Numbered from the stretch's first letter, positions 1 to 9,740 are shown. The stretch is 64,000 nucleotides of DNA from Paracoccaceae bacterium (GCA_030750975.1 JASMHC010000001.1:248001-312000), one strand, 5' to 3'. The notes: generated from the sequence alone by a model not told the origin. Made by a program: numbers and translations.

Positions 1-1
1 G

Positions 2-256
2 GCAAAAATTGTCATGAACGAAGGCGGTTTGGCAGGGGCGATATTCAACGGCGCCAAAGAGCTTGCGCTGGATGCCTTCATCGCCAGGCAAATCGGCTTT
101 CTGGACATGGCGCGGCTGGTTGAGATGGTTCTCGACAGGCTGGTGTCACGCGAGGGCCTTAATAAGGACGTGATGAGCCTTGATACGGTCCATCATGCTG
201 ATCAGATAGCAAGAAGAGCAGGGCAAGAGATCATTTCGCAAGGAATGCTTTCTTAA
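2..256 (+). CDS. dxr: 1-deoxy-D-xylulose 5-phosphate reductoisomerase, C-terminal part (cut by window start)
   Basis: Only the last 84 codons are present; the reading frame is open back to the first bases. DXR converts DXP to MEP in the cytoplasmic non-mevalonate isoprenoid pathway. The fragment has the usual C-terminal helical region of the family: a version of the N-E-x-x-x-x-A-F stretch (IVMNEGGLAGAIFNGAKE), then the segment around IGFLD and a final helix. It lies 18 bp before rseP, the same order as in many proteobacteria (dxr, sometimes cdsA, then rseP and bamA). The catalytic NADPH and metal sites are upstream of the window, so the call rests on the tail and on context. Confidence 0.85.
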   Translation, partial: AKIVMNEGGLAGAIFNGAKELALDAFIARQIGFLDMARLVEMVLDRLVSREGLNKDVMSLDTVHHADQIARRAGQEIISQGMLS

Positions 257-274
257 CGAAAAGGGCTGGTAACA

Positions 275-1618
275 ATGGATTTTATGTCGCTGATTCCGCA
301 ATTCGGAAATCTGGCTTTCACGATTGCGGCCTTCGTCATCGCCTTGGTCGTCATTATCTTCGTACATGAGTTTGGCCACTATATTGTCGGCCGGTGGAGC
401 GGTATCAAAGCCGAAGTATTCAGCCTCGGGTTCGGGCCGGTGATTTGGTCACGTCATGACCAGCACGGCACCAAATGGCAGATCGCGGCGATCCCCTTTG
501 GGGGCTATGTACGGTTTTTAGGCGATTCCAATGCAGCAAGCGGGAAAGCCTCGGACGTGATGGACAGCCTGCCCGAAGCCGAAAAACGCCATTCCATGCA
601 TGGCGCCCCGCTCTGGGCACGGGCCGCAACTGTCGCGGCGGGGCCGATATTCAATTTCATCCTGGCCATACTGGTCTTTTTCGTTCTGGCCTTGTCGACC
701 GGTAATGTGCGCGAACCGCTGACAGTCGGAGAACTGCTTCCTCTGCCGCAAGGCACCTATGAGCTGAAGGTTGGCGACGAAATTCTTGCGATTGAGGGAA
801 ATGATATCGAAGACCTGACGGGAATGGATGGTCTGAGCGACAAGTTGCCCGTGCAGCAAACCCTGACCTACACGATTTCCCGTGACGGCAGCGTTTTGGA
901 TGTGCAAGGCCCCTATACATATCCGCCCATGATTACCTTTTTGATCCCCCGTTCCGCGGCTTTCGAGGCGGGAATGAAAGTGGGTGATGTGGTTACGCAT
1001 GTTGATGGCGAACCGATTGTTGCCTTTAGCCAGCTAAAAACAGCCGTCGAAGCTTCGCAGGGCGCGGCCGTTGATCTGACGGTTTGGAACGGGGGCGACG
1101 TGCGCAATGTAAGCCTTGAACCGCGACGCACGGATGAACCGCAGGCCGATGGCAGTTATCAGACGGTGTACCGGATCGGGGTCGTTCTGGATTTCATGTT
1201 CGAACCCCAGCGCGAGATGATCGGACTTGGCGAAGCCGCCAGATACAGCGCTGCCCAGGTTTGGAATATAATCGGGGCAAGTTTCTCGGGTCTTTACAAT
1301 GTTGCCATCGGCGCAATTTCAACATGCAATCTGTCTGGCCCGATCGGTATCGCGGAAACTTCCGGGGCAATGGCCAGTCAGGGAATCGATGATTTCGTCT
1401 ATTTCATTGCTTTTCTGTCATCGGCGGTCGGATTGATGAATCTATTGCCGGTCCCGGTACTGGATGGCGGGCATCTTGTTTTTCACGTCTATGAATCGCT
1501 GACCGGCCGCCCACCAAGCGATGGCGTTTTCCGGGTGCTTATGACCGCTGGTTTGTTTGTTTTGCTGGCCTTCATGGCCTTTGCCATAACCAATGACGTG
1601 GCCTGCCTGGGCGGGTAA
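275..1618 (+). CDS. rseP: RIP metalloprotease RseP (site-2 protease)
   Basis: A 447-aa inner-membrane zinc protease that cuts substrates such as anti-sigma factors within the membrane during envelope stress. The zinc motif HEFGH is at residues 31-35 in the first membrane helix. A PDZ domain follows in the middle (residues about 205-275). The conserved SGPIGIA stretch comes next, and the second metal-ligand motif PVPVLDGG ends near residue 399, followed by a last membrane helix. Length is normal for the family. The ATG at 275 is followed by a second in-frame ATG at 284. Position between dxr and bamA supports a role in outer-membrane protein stress control. Its natural substrate here cannot be read from the window. 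Confidence 0.95.
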   Translation: MDFMSLIPQFGNLAFTIAAFVIALVVIIFVHEFGHYIVGRWSGIKAEVFSLGFGPVIWSRHDQHGTKWQIAAIPFGGYVRFLGDSNAASGKASDVMDSLPEAEKRHSMHGAPLWARAATVAAGPIFNFILAILVFFVLALSTGNVREPLTVGELLPLPQGTYELKVGDEILAIEGNDIEDLTGMDGLSDKLPVQQTLTYTISRDGSVLDVQGPYTYPPMITFLIPRSAAFEAGMKVGDVVTHVDGEPIVAFSQLKTAVEASQGAAVDLTVWNGGDVRNVSLEPRRTDEPQADGSYQTVYRIGVVLDFMFEPQREMIGLGEAARYSAAQVWNIIGASFSGLYNVAIGAISTCNLSGPIGIAETSGAMASQGIDDFVYFIAFLSSAVGLMNLLPVPVLDGGHLVFHVYESLTGRPPSDGVFRVLMTAGLFVLLAFMAFAITNDVACLGG

Positions 1619-1698
1619 ATTCAAAAAACCGTCGCTTGGTCGTCCATTTTCTGCCCGATTCCCAGTCTACGAATGGAAGGCAGATAAGGAGACGACCA

Positions 1699-1848
1699 AT
1701 GCAGACCATCGCTAACAGCTCGAATGCCCTGGCGTTTTTGTTCGGCCTGAACTGGGACCGGATTGTTTTTCTTGCCGCTGTCGCCGGTGCTCTGACACTG
1801 GCCGCGCTGATCTTCTCGATGCAAACCGCGGCACCTTTTTCCGTTTAA
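1699..1848 (+). CDS. Small single-span membrane protein, unknown function (49 aa)
   Basis: A short ORF between rseP and bamA, starting at the ATG at 1699. A strong ribosome-binding site AAGGAG at 1686-1691 sits 7 bp before this ATG; a longer in-frame start at 1636 has no such site. The protein has a polar N-terminus, then one hydrophobic segment (about residues 22-40, rich in Ala, Leu, Val), and a short tail ending APFSV. No family is recognised. Its place in the rseP-bamA gap suggests an envelope role, but that is inference. The good RBS and the membrane-like composition favour a real gene over a chance ORF. Confidence 0.6.
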   Translation: MQTIANSSNALAFLFGLNWDRIVFLAAVAGALTLAALIFSMQTAAPFSV

Positions 1849-1893
1849 TCCGAAGCTGAGCCAACAAATTCTTGCCGAATGGCAGGGATCATT

Positions 1894-1922
1894 TTGACAT
1901 GCCCGTTTAATCCCGATACGAA
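1894..1922 (+). promoter_or_regulatory. Candidate sigma-70-type promoter before bamA
   Basis: A perfect -35 hexamer TTGACA (1894-1899) and a weak -10 TACGAA (1917-1922) are separated by 17 bp, 35 bp before the bamA start. It would allow bamA-skp transcription independent of rseP. The -10 match is poor, so this is tentative. Confidence 0.35.
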
Positions 1923-1956
1923 ACTTGGGACTGGGATGTCTTAAAAGGTTGTCTTC

Positions 1957-4293
1957 ATGCGCAAATCTGCGGCGCCGCGGGCTATGGCCCGGGCTGAAAC
2001 ACGTGATCGGTCTTCTGTGCGGATATGGGTGGTTTCCTTCGCCTTTCTGTTCTTGGCCATGTTCTTGGCGACAAGCGCTTTTGCACAGACATTCCGCTTT
2101 TCTGACATTCGGGTCGAAGGCAATAACCGCGTTCAATACGGCACGGTATTGGCACATTCGGGACTTGGCGAAAACGAATCATTCTCGGCGGCCCAGTTGA
2201 ATGACGCCTATCAGGCGCTTGTGGCGACGGGTCTGTTTGAAAGTGTGGATTTTGCCCCAAGCGGTTCGCGCCTGACGATCACCGTTGTCGAGCGCCCGAC
2301 AATTTTCCGCATTGCCTGGGAAGGCAACAGACGGATCAACAACAACACCCTTGATGGGCTGACCCTGTCGCAGGAAGGGCGTGTGTTCAATCCGGTTCAG
2401 GTGGAAAAGGACGAAGCCGCGATAACCAAGGCCTATCGCGAAAAAGGCATGGTCGCCGCCACGGTCACGCCCAAGATCATCCGCCGCAGTGATAACCGGG
2501 TTGATCTGGTTTTTGAAATCGCCGAAGGCGGCCGGACCGAGATTGAGCGTGTCAGCTTTGTCGGCAACTCTGTTTTCTCGGACCAGCGTTTGCGCCGTAT
2601 TTTGGAAACCAAACAGGCCGGGATTTTCCGTGCCCTTGTGGCACGCGACACATTTGTTGCCGACCGCATTGCGTTTGATCGGCAGGTTTTGACCGATTTT
2701 TATCAATCACGCGGCTACGTTGATTTTCGGGTGCTGGATGTCGAACCTGAACTGACCCGAAATCGTGACGGCTATTTTCTGACCTTTACCGTCGAAGAGG
2801 GGCAGCGTTTCCTTTTTGGGGATGTCACGGTGCAAAGTGATTATCCGGGGGTTTCCGCCGATGATTATGCAAAGATCCTGCGCATTGGAAGCGGCGACGT
2901 TTATTCCCCGACGGATATTGACAACGAAATAGCCCGTCTGGAAATCAAGGCGACCGAGGACGAGCTGGATTTCCTGCGGGTAAATCCTGTGATTACCCGC
3001 AATCCGGAAAATCTGACCCTTGATCTGAACTTTGTTCTTGAACGTGGCCCGCGTCTGTTCGTTGAGCGGATTGATATCGAGGGCAACGCGACCACGCTCG
3101 ACAAGGTTTTGCGTCGCCAATTTGATCAAGAGGGCGCGGTCGAACGCAGCCCGTTCAACCCGCGCGAGCTTCGGGAAGCCGCCGCGCGTATTCGCAGCCT
3201 TGGTTTCTTTAGCCAGGTCGATGTAAATGCGCGCCCGGGTTCGACCTCTGACCAGAGAATTGTCGATGTTGATGTGGTTGAGCAGGCAACAGGCTCTGTC
3301 ACCTTTGGTGGCAACTACAACACGGCCACCGGCATCAGCGCGATTGGATCCTATAGCGAAGCCAATTTGCTTGGACGAGGCCAGGAACTTGAGCTGAGCT
3401 ATGCAAGAGGCGAAAACAACAATCGCCTGACGATTGATTTTGCAGAGCCTGCTTTTCAGGGCCGTGATGTTCGATTGGGCCTGACAACGGGCTATTACGA
3501 CACCGACAATGAAAATGCGCTCTATGACACGTCTGTCGCCCAGTTTACGCCATCGCTAGGCTTTCGACTTGCCGATGAGACCCGCCTGAACCTTCGATAT
3601 CGCCTTGCGGCGGAAAACCTGACCGATGTGACCTCCACCAGCCCGATTTTGCTGGCGGAAGAAGCCCAAGGCGAATTGGTAACATCGTCGCTTGGCTATA
3701 CGCTGACATTTGACAACCGCCGCTCTGGGCTGAACCCGGATGCCGGTGTGGTTCTGCGTCTGGGTCAGGATTTCGCAGGGCTTGGCGGGGACACGAGCTA
3801 TCTGAAAACAGCCGCCCGCGCGACCGCACAGACGACCGTGGCGGATGACCGGATCAAGCTGAGCGCAACGCTTGAAGGCGGCCTGCTGAGCTATCTTTCC
3901 GGCAACAGCCGCGTCACAGACAGGTATTTCATGGACACCAGTGTCATGCGCGGTTTTGCGCCTCATGGCATTGGCCCCCGCGACAGCACCAGCGGCGACG
4001 CGCTTGGTGGCAACAAATTTGCCGTCGCTCGGCTGGAAGCAAATTTCCCGATTGGTCTGCCCGAAGAATACGGCATCACCGGAGGTCTGTTTTATGACGC
4101 AGGGTCGCTTTGGGATGTGGGTGCCGGTGGTGGCGTGGATTACGATGATTTCGTTTTGCGTCAGGTTGTTGGGGCGTCGATCTTTTGGGACACTCCCATC
4201 GGACCTTTGCGGTTCAACTGGTCGGATGTGCTTGAAAAACAGCCCGATGACGTGGCCCAGAAATTTGAACTGACCATCTCGACCGAGTTCTGA
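1957..4293 (+). CDS. bamA: Outer membrane protein assembly factor BamA
   Basis: A 778-aa central subunit of the BAM complex, which folds beta-barrel proteins into the outer membrane. An N-terminal signal peptide has an unusually long polar N-region before the hydrophobic core; cleavage is likely after AFA near residue 43. Five POTRA repeats follow, beginning with a FSDIRVEGNNRV-type strand, then the 16-strand barrel, with an RGF-type motif (MRGFAPHGIGPRD) in the barrel and a C-terminal Phe as expected for outer-membrane insertion. An internal ATG (Met10) is an alternative start that would shorten the signal peptide. The stop codon overlaps the skp start (TGATG), so the two are translationally coupled. 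Confidence 0.96.
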   Translation: MRKSAAPRAMARAETRDRSSVRIWVVSFAFLFLAMFLATSAFAQTFRFSDIRVEGNNRVQYGTVLAHSGLGENESFSAAQLNDAYQALVATGLFESVDFAPSGSRLTITVVERPTIFRIAWEGNRRINNNTLDGLTLSQEGRVFNPVQVEKDEAAITKAYREKGMVAATVTPKIIRRSDNRVDLVFEIAEGGRTEIERVSFVGNSVFSDQRLRRILETKQAGIFRALVARDTFVADRIAFDRQVLTDFYQSRGYVDFRVLDVEPELTRNRDGYFLTFTVEEGQRFLFGDVTVQSDYPGVSADDYAKILRIGSGDVYSPTDIDNEIARLEIKATEDELDFLRVNPVITRNPENLTLDLNFVLERGPRLFVERIDIEGNATTLDKVLRRQFDQEGAVERSPFNPRELREAAARIRSLGFFSQVDVNARPGSTSDQRIVDVDVVEQATGSVTFGGNYNTATGISAIGSYSEANLLGRGQELELSYARGENNNRLTIDFAEPAFQGRDVRLGLTTGYYDTDNENALYDTSVAQFTPSLGFRLADETRLNLRYRLAAENLTDVTSTSPILLAEEAQGELVTSSLGYTLTFDNRRSGLNPDAGVVLRLGQDFAGLGGDTSYLKTAARATAQTTVADDRIKLSATLEGGLLSYLSGNSRVTDRYFMDTSVMRGFAPHGIGPRDSTSGDALGGNKFAVARLEANFPIGLPEEYGITGGLFYDAGSLWDVGAGGGVDYDDFVLRQVVGASIFWDTPIGPLRFNWSDVLEKQPDDVAQKFELTISTEF

Positions 4294-4865
4294 TGACAGC
4301 ATTTCGATCCGCGCTTTTCTTCGTTGCTGGCTTCATATTGATCGCCTTCGGGCAGGCAGTATTCGCACAGGAAGACGTGCAGGAAGAACCGCAAACCGTT
4401 GTTGTTATCCAAAGCGCCGTTTTAACCGTAGATGCGGAACGGATGTTCAATGAATCCGACTACGGTCAAAGGATCGGAGTCGAGGTTCAGGAGGCAAGCA
4501 TCAGGCTGGCGTCTGAAAATCGGGAAATCGAAGCCCAGCTGACCGAGGAAGAACTGGCCCTGACCGAACAAAGGTCATCCCTTTCAGCCGCGGAATTCAA
4601 AGCTTTGGCGGACGCTTTTGACGAAAAGGCGCAACGCATACGCAATGAGCAAACCAACAAAGCCAATGAAATACTGTCCCGCCCTGAACAGGCGCGGGCG
4701 CAGTTTCTAAGGCTGGCGCAGGACGTCCTTGTTGAAATCATGCGCGAGCGCCGGGCCTTGGCAATCCTTCACAGCGATACGGTTTTTCTGAAGGCGGATG
4801 TGATCGACATAACGGATTTGGCAATTGAACGGATCAACGCCGTGCTTGCCGAACCCACTGAATAG
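4293..4865 (+). CDS. OmpH/Skp-family periplasmic chaperone
   Basis: A 190-aa protein of the Skp (OmpH) family, a periplasmic chaperone that holds unfolded outer-membrane proteins on the way to BamA. A signal peptide is visible (hydrophobic core ending AVFAQ near residue 26). The rest is charged and alpha-helical with many Glu, Gln, Arg and Lys, consistent with the long coiled-coil arms of Skp. It overlaps the bamA stop by one base and sits before fabZ, the usual order except that no lpxD lies between. Sequence identity in this family is low, so the call rests on composition, signal peptide and position. Confidence 0.85.
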   Translation: MTAFRSALFFVAGFILIAFGQAVFAQEDVQEEPQTVVVIQSAVLTVDAERMFNESDYGQRIGVEVQEASIRLASENREIEAQLTEEELALTEQRSSLSAAEFKALADAFDEKAQRIRNEQTNKANEILSRPEQARAQFLRLAQDVLVEIMRERRALAILHSDTVFLKADVIDITDLAIERINAVLAEPTE

Positions 4866-4926
4866 CTTGCTGCGGACTGGCCCGCTTGCTACTCAGAGGC
4901 CACAACAAGAATGAAAGGCCCGAGCT

Positions 4927-5394
4927 ATGTCCGACCTGCAATCTGCTGACATCCAGCTGATCCAACGCATATTGCCCCACCGCTATCCGTTTCTTCTGGT
5001 CGACAAAGTCGAGGATATCGACGGATATAAATCGGCGACCGGCATCAAAAACGTAACCATGAACGAACCGCATTTTCAGGGGCATTTTCCTGGAACTCCG
5101 ATCATGCCGGGCGTTACGATTGTCGAGGCTATGGCCCAGACCACAGGCGTTATGGTGGGCGTGGCGCTGGATCTGGCCGACAAGGACCTGCTGATTTATT
5201 TCATGGCGATTGACGGCTGCAAATTCCGCCGGAAAGTTGTGCCCGGCGATGTTCTGGAAATGCGCGTCGAAACGACCCGCGGCAAGCCGGGCGGCAAGGT
5301 TTGGAAGTTCAAGGGAACCGCCACGGTCGAAGGTGAACTGGCCGCCCAAGCCGAATTCACCGCGATGATGGATTTGCCAGCGGACGTTTCGTGA
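4927..5394 (+). CDS. fabZ: 3-hydroxyacyl-[acyl-carrier-protein] dehydratase FabZ
   Basis: A 155-aa hotdog-fold enzyme that dehydrates 3-hydroxyacyl-ACP in type II fatty-acid synthesis; it draws on the same 3-hydroxyacyl-ACP pool that LpxA uses for lipid A. The active-site motif [10 protein letters not shown] starts with His53, and the catalytic Glu68 lies in the following helix (TIVEAMAQT). Length is typical. The stop TGA shares a base with the lpxA ATG, so the balance of FabZ and LpxA is probably set by coupled translation. Confidence 0.96.
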   Translation: MSDLQSADIQLIQRILPHRYPFLLVDKVEDIDGYKSATGIKNVTMNEPHFQGHFPGTPIMPGVTIVEAMAQTTGVMVGVALDLADKDLLIYFMAIDGCKFRRKVVPGDVLEMRVETTRGKPGGKVWKFKGTATVEGELAAQAEFTAMMDLPADVS

Positions 5395-6191
5395 TGGCAG
5401 TTGCTGAAACAGCAAAAATTCATCCCAGCGCTGTCGTTGAAAACGGTGCCTCGGTCGGGGAAGATTGTGTTATCGGCCCGTTTTGCCATGTCGGCCCGGA
5501 TGTACGTCTTGGTGAACGGGTTGAGCTGAAATCCCATGTTGTGGTTGCAGGGCAAACCTCGATTGGGGATGACACGGTTGTGTTTTCATTCGCGTCCGTA
5601 GGCGAAATCCCTCAGGATCTGAAATTTAGGGGTGAATCCACTCGGCTTGAAATTGGCGCACGAAACAGAATTCGCGAACATGTCACAATAAACACTGGCA
5701 CGGACGGGGGCGGTGGGCTGACCAAAATCGGTGACGATGGTCTGTTTATGGCCGGGTGCCACATCGCCCATGACTGTATCATCGGCAATAACGTGATCGT
5801 TGTGAATTCGGCGGCAATTGCGGGTCATTGCGTTCTTGAGGATGACGTAATTGTCGGCGGACTAAGCGGCGTGCATCAGTTTGTGCGCATCGGCAAAGGT
5901 GCCATCATCGGGGCCGTGACGATGGTGACCAACGATGTGATTCCATTCGGGTTGGTGCAGGCGCCTCGGGGTGAATTGCACGGGCTGAACTTGGTGGGGC
6001 TGAAACGTCGTGGCGTGGCACGGTCGGACATAACCGCCCTGCGCGCGGCTTTTCAAATGCTGGCCCAGGGCGAAGGTGCATTTCAGGAACGTGCCATCCG
6101 TTTAGGCGAAGAAACCGAAAGCGCCTATGTGCAAGAGATCGTCGAATTCATTACCGGAGCGAGCGACCGTTCGTTCCTGACGCCGGGCTGA
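5394..6191 (+). CDS. lpxA: Acyl-ACP--UDP-N-acetylglucosamine O-acyltransferase LpxA
   Basis: A 265-aa left-handed beta-helix transferase that moves 3-hydroxyacyl chains from ACP to UDP-GlcNAc, the first step of lipid A synthesis in the cytoplasm. Hexapeptide repeats run through the first 190 residues. The catalytic His is in AHDC (residue 126; equivalent to His125 of E. coli), and the conserved QDLKFRGE and VPRG-like (QAPRGELHG) segments are present. I chose the ATG at 5394, which overlaps the fabZ stop as TGATG. A GTG at 5391 directly before it is an alternative that adds one residue. Confidence 0.96.
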   Translation: MAVAETAKIHPSAVVENGASVGEDCVIGPFCHVGPDVRLGERVELKSHVVVAGQTSIGDDTVVFSFASVGEIPQDLKFRGESTRLEIGARNRIREHVTINTGTDGGGGLTKIGDDGLFMAGCHIAHDCIIGNNVIVVNSAAIAGHCVLEDDVIVGGLSGVHQFVRIGKGAIIGAVTMVTNDVIPFGLVQAPRGELHGLNLVGLKRRGVARSDITALRAAFQMLAQGEGAFQERAIRLGEETESAYVQEIVEFITGASDRSFLTPG

Positions 6192-6194
6192 GCA

Positions 6195-6995
6195 ATGGGG
6201 CGCCTCGCAATTTTAGGGGGGGCAGGGCTATTGCCCGTGATGGTGCAAAAACACCATCCCGATGCTTTGGCCATCGGTTTTGAGGGCATGCCAACGGATT
6301 TGTTGGATGCGACAACCGTTGCTTTCGAACATATGGGCGGTCTTTTTGAAACACTGACAGCCGCAGGTGTGGATCGCGTGTGTATGGTCGGGGGCCTTTC
6401 ACGGCCCAATCTTGATCCTTCGCGGTTTGATGAAGGGATGCGCCAGATTGCACCCCGGCTGATGCAGGCAATGGCCGGTGGTGACGACGGGTTGCTTCGC
6501 GAGATCATCGCGCTTTTCGCCGAGCATGGTTTTGAAACCGTCGGCGCACATAGGCTCGTTCCTGAAATCACGGCCAGCGCCGGGGTATTGACTCAAGCGC
6601 AACCGTCAGACGCAGACTTTGCGGATATTGCCCGTGCGGATGCCATCCTTCGCGCCTTGTCTCCGGTCGATGTGGGCCAGGCGGTGGTTGTCGAAGGCGG
6701 ATTATGTATCGGGATTGAGACTATTCAGGGCACCGATGCTTTGCTGGCAATGGTAAAAGAAACACCAGACCATTTGCGACGGGCCAAGGGGGTTTTGGTG
6801 AAGCGCCCAAAAGTTGGTCAGGATTTGCGCGTGGATATGCCGACAATCGGCGTTGCCACCGTGCAAAACGCATCTGATGCCGGACTGGCAGGTATTGCAC
6901 TCACGCCGGGCGAGGTGTTGCTGCTGGACCAAAAAGCCATTGTCAGGAAGGCAGATGCGCTTGGGCTTTTCCTGATAGCGCGGGATCCGGCATGA
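6195..6995 (+). CDS. lpxI: UDP-2,3-diacylglucosamine diphosphatase LpxI
   Basis: A 266-aa member of the LpxI (DUF1009) family, which hydrolyses UDP-2,3-diacylglucosamine to lipid X in lipid A synthesis and replaces the unrelated LpxH in most alphaproteobacteria. Seen: the N-terminal LAILGGAGLLP nucleotide-binding start, the GGDDGLLR stretch near residue 95, and the VVVEGGLCIGIETIQGTDALL segment in the C-terminal domain. It begins 3 bp after lpxA and overlaps lpxB by 4 bp (ATGA), so lpxA-lpxI-lpxB form one tight unit in pathway order. Confidence 0.95.
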   Translation: MGRLAILGGAGLLPVMVQKHHPDALAIGFEGMPTDLLDATTVAFEHMGGLFETLTAAGVDRVCMVGGLSRPNLDPSRFDEGMRQIAPRLMQAMAGGDDGLLREIIALFAEHGFETVGAHRLVPEITASAGVLTQAQPSDADFADIARADAILRALSPVDVGQAVVVEGGLCIGIETIQGTDALLAMVKETPDHLRRAKGVLVKRPKVGQDLRVDMPTIGVATVQNASDAGLAGIALTPGEVLLLDQKAIVRKADALGLFLIARDPA

Positions 6996-8155
6996 GGGTG
7001 TTCATTATTGCCGGAGAACTGTCGGGCGACAAACTCGGCGCCGCGCTGATGGCGGGTTTGCGTCAGTTGGTGCCCGATGTCACATTTGACGGGGTCGGTG
7101 GCGATCTTATGACCTCGCAAGGATTGCAAAGCCGGTTTCCGATGGACGAGTTGTCGGTCATGGGGCTTGTGGAAATCCTGCCGAAATATGTCCACCTCAA
7201 GAAGCGCATCCAAGAAATGGCCGATGCCGTGATCTTGTCCGAACCGGATGTGTTGATCACAATCGATAGTCCCGAGTTTTCTTCACGTGTTGCAAAGCAG
7301 GTCAAGGCCCGCAGCACTATCCGAACGGTTCACTACGTTGCCCCGTCTGTTTGGGCGTGGCGACCCGGCAGAGCCGACAAAATGGCGGCTTATACGGATC
7401 AGGTGCTCGCCCTTTTACCCTTTGAGCCGCCTTTCATGGAAAAGGCCGGAATGCGATGTGATTTTGTTGGCCATCCAGTGGTCAGCGAACCGCAGGCAAG
7501 CGAATCGGACGCTGCGCAATTCCGCTTGAAACAGGGGATTGGTGATGCGCCCTTGATGATGGTTCTTCCCGGGTCCCGAAAGGGAGAAGTCAACCGTTTG
7601 GGGCCGGTTTTCGGTCAGGTGCTTTCGGACGTCCTTTACCAGCGGGATGATCTGCGCATCGTTCTGCCAGCGGCGAAACCGGTGGCCGGTCTTGTGGAAG
7701 AGATCACACAAGGCTGGAATCTTAGGAACGCCCCGATCATTCTTGATCCACGAGATCACAGCGCCGAAGATTTTGGCGCATTGAAACGGGCCGCATTCAA
7801 GGCCGCCGATATGGCTTTGGCCGCTTCTGGCACCGTGTCGCTCGAACTTGCCGCCGCCGGAACACCGATGGTGATCGCCTATGACATGAACCCTATTTCA
7901 CGCTTCCTGATCTCGCGGATGTTGCAGGTCGATACGGCGACGCTGGTCAGTCTGGTTTCAAACACGCGCGTGATACCCGAGTTTCTTGGCAAGGATTGCA
8001 GACCCGAGATCATAGTGCCGGCGGTTTTGGAAACGCTTGACAACCCGAACGCGCAGATCAACGCCATGCGCGACACGATGCGGCAGCTCGGCCTTGGCGA
8101 CGAGCCGCCGGGATTAAAGGCCGCCCGTGCCGTGCTGGACGGTTTGGGAGATTAG
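6992..8155 (+). CDS. lpxB: Lipid-A-disaccharide synthase LpxB
   Basis: A 387-aa family GT19 glycosyltransferase, peripheral on the inner membrane, joining lipid X to UDP-diacylglucosamine to form the lipid A disaccharide. The N-terminal [10 protein letters not shown] motif, the [14 protein letters not shown] motif near residues 111-124 and the donor-binding [12 protein letters not shown] and [17 protein letters not shown] segments are all present. The start ATG overlaps the lpxI stop. Its 3' end overlaps the convergent mnmA gene by 4 bp, leaving no room for a separate terminator. Confidence 0.96.
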   Translation: MRVFIIAGELSGDKLGAALMAGLRQLVPDVTFDGVGGDLMTSQGLQSRFPMDELSVMGLVEILPKYVHLKKRIQEMADAVILSEPDVLITIDSPEFSSRVAKQVKARSTIRTVHYVAPSVWAWRPGRADKMAAYTDQVLALLPFEPPFMEKAGMRCDFVGHPVVSEPQASESDAAQFRLKQGIGDAPLMMVLPGSRKGEVNRLGPVFGQVLSDVLYQRDDLRIVLPAAKPVAGLVEEITQGWNLRNAPIILDPRDHSAEDFGALKRAAFKAADMALAASGTVSLELAAAGTPMVIAYDMNPISRFLISRMLQVDTATLVSLVSNTRVIPEFLGKDCRPEIIVPAVLETLDNPNAQINAMRDTMRQLGLGDEPPGLKAARAVLDGLGD

Positions 8156-9312
8156 GGCGTTTCAGTATCAACAGGTTTCGCGCCTTTCCAAATCCAGCCG
8201 CCGCCGAAAATGCGGCTGCTTTCAGCGTCGTAGAACACACAGGCCTGCCCGGGCGAGACCCCTTCTTCGGGTGTCAATAATTCAACTTCCGCCGTCGTGT
8301 CGCTTAGCGGGCGCACAATCGCTTCGCGCGGCGGTCGGGTAGACCTCACTTTGACCGCAAGGTGCCATTCCTCGCGCGAAGTGAAACACTCGTCACCCAG
8401 CCAGTTGATTTCTCTGACCGGAACCACACGGGTCGACAACATCTCTTTCGGTCCAACGATGACCTGTTTGGCGTCAACATCCAAACGCACCACGTAAAGT
8501 GGCTCGCTAAGGCCGCCAATGCCAAGCCCGCGGCGCTGTCCGATGGTGAAATGGATCACCCCTTCGTGGTGCCCCAGAATACGGCCATCGACATGAACGA
8601 TTTCCCCCGGTTCAGCCGCACCCGGACGCAACTTTTCAATCACCGAGGCATAGTTCCCGTCCGGCACAAAGCAGATGTCCTGACTGTCCGGTTTGTCCGC
8701 AACCGAAAGGCCGTATTTTGCTGCCAATTCGCGCGTGGCGTCTTTTGACGGCAGGTGCCCCAGCGGAAACCGCAAATAGTCCAACTGTTCCGCAGTCGTT
8801 GAGAAAAGGAAATAGCTTTGATCGCGATTTGAATCGGCTGCAGAATGAAGCTCGGGCCCGTGCGGGCCAGTCTTCCGCTGGATATAATGACCGGTGGCCA
8901 TGCAATCGGCCTCAAGCTCTTTGGCCGTTTCCAGCAGGTCCTTGAATTTCACACGCTCATTGCATCGAATGCACGGAACCGGTGTTGCCCCTGCAAGGTA
9001 GCTTTCGGCAAACTCGTCAATTACGGCATCTTGAAAAATATTCTCATAGTCCAGAACATAGTGCGGAAAGCCCATTTCCTCGGCCACACGGCGTGCATCG
9101 TGGATATCAATCCCGGCGCAACAGGCCCCTTTCTTGGCCAGCGCTGCCCCGTGATCATAAAGCTGCAAGGTAACACCAACCACGTCATAGCCTTCTTCAG
9201 CCAGCATGGCGGCGACCACGGAACTATCGACGCCACCCGACATCGCAACCACGACACGGGTTTCGCTGGGCGGCTTGGCTAAGCCGAGCGAATTGAGTTT
9301 TGGCGTTGTCAT
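8152..9312 (-). CDS. mnmA: tRNA-specific 2-thiouridylase MnmA
   Basis: A 386-aa enzyme that makes s2U at wobble position 34 of Lys, Glu and Gln tRNAs, using sulfur relayed to a catalytic cysteine and ATP activation. The PP-loop SGGVDSS is at residues 25-31. The two catalytic cysteines are in PCIRCN (Cys114) and SQDICFV. I chose the ATG at 9312, which has GGAG 8 bp before it; a GTG at 9327 would add five residues but lacks a good site. It runs against lpxB and diverges from sciP. Confidence 0.93.
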   Translation of the reverse strand: MTTPKLNSLGLAKPPSETRVVVAMSGGVDSSVVAAMLAEEGYDVVGVTLQLYDHGAALAKKGACCAGIDIHDARRVAEEMGFPHYVLDYENIFQDAVIDEFAESYLAGATPVPCIRCNERVKFKDLLETAKELEADCMATGHYIQRKTGPHGPELHSAADSNRDQSYFLFSTTAEQLDYLRFPLGHLPSKDATRELAAKYGLSVADKPDSQDICFVPDGNYASVIEKLRPGAAEPGEIVHVDGRILGHHEGVIHFTIGQRRGLGIGGLSEPLYVVRLDVDAKQVIVGPKEMLSTRVVPVREINWLGDECFTSREEWHLAVKVRSTRPPREAIVRPLSDTTAEVELLTPEEGVSPGQACVFYDAESSRIFGGGWIWKGAKPVDTETP

Positions 9313-9435
9313 ATAAGGCTCCGGCACTGATCCGGCTGAAATATAGGAAAATCCTAACTACTCTCAACCCCTGCTTTCACCTTCGTTTAAGGCCTTCGCG
9401 CTTTTCTGTGTACGTGGATGAAAAGGGGATGAACT

Positions 9436-9714
9436 ATGTACCTGAAAAAGGTTGAAGGCCCGCGGGCTGTGAAAACTGCCGATGGGCGTGTGCTTTGCAT
9501 GGGCGATTTGCCTGCCGAGGATACCCAAAGATGGGTGGCATCGCGTAAAGAAACGGTTGTTCTTGCGGTGGAATACGGACTGCTGTCAAAGGAAACCGCG
9601 CTGGATCGCTATGGGTTATCAGATGAGGAATTTGACAGCTGGTGCTTTGCAAGAAACCGGTATGGTTTCAACGGGCTAAAAGCCACGAACGCAAAAGGGA
9701 CTAGACAACCATAG
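9436..9714 (+). CDS. sciP: CtrA inhibitor SciP (DUF1153)
   Basis: A 92-aa helix-turn-helix protein of the SciP/DUF1153 family. In Caulobacter SciP binds CtrA and blocks its recruitment of RNA polymerase, restricting CtrA-driven transcription in the cell cycle. The signature region is intact: GPR near residue 9, DLPAEDTQRWVASRKE in the middle and the GLLSKETALDRYGLSDEEFDSW helix-turn-helix. It lies 91 bp before ctrA on the same strand, which suggests that regulator and target are controlled together. AGGGG at 9423-9427 may serve as the ribosome-binding site. Confidence 0.9.
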   Translation: MYLKKVEGPRAVKTADGRVLCMGDLPAEDTQRWVASRKETVVLAVEYGLLSKETALDRYGLSDEEFDSWCFARNRYGFNGLKATNAKGTRQP

Positions 9715-9740
9715 GTTGTTTATGCCAGCTTTCCCAAGAA

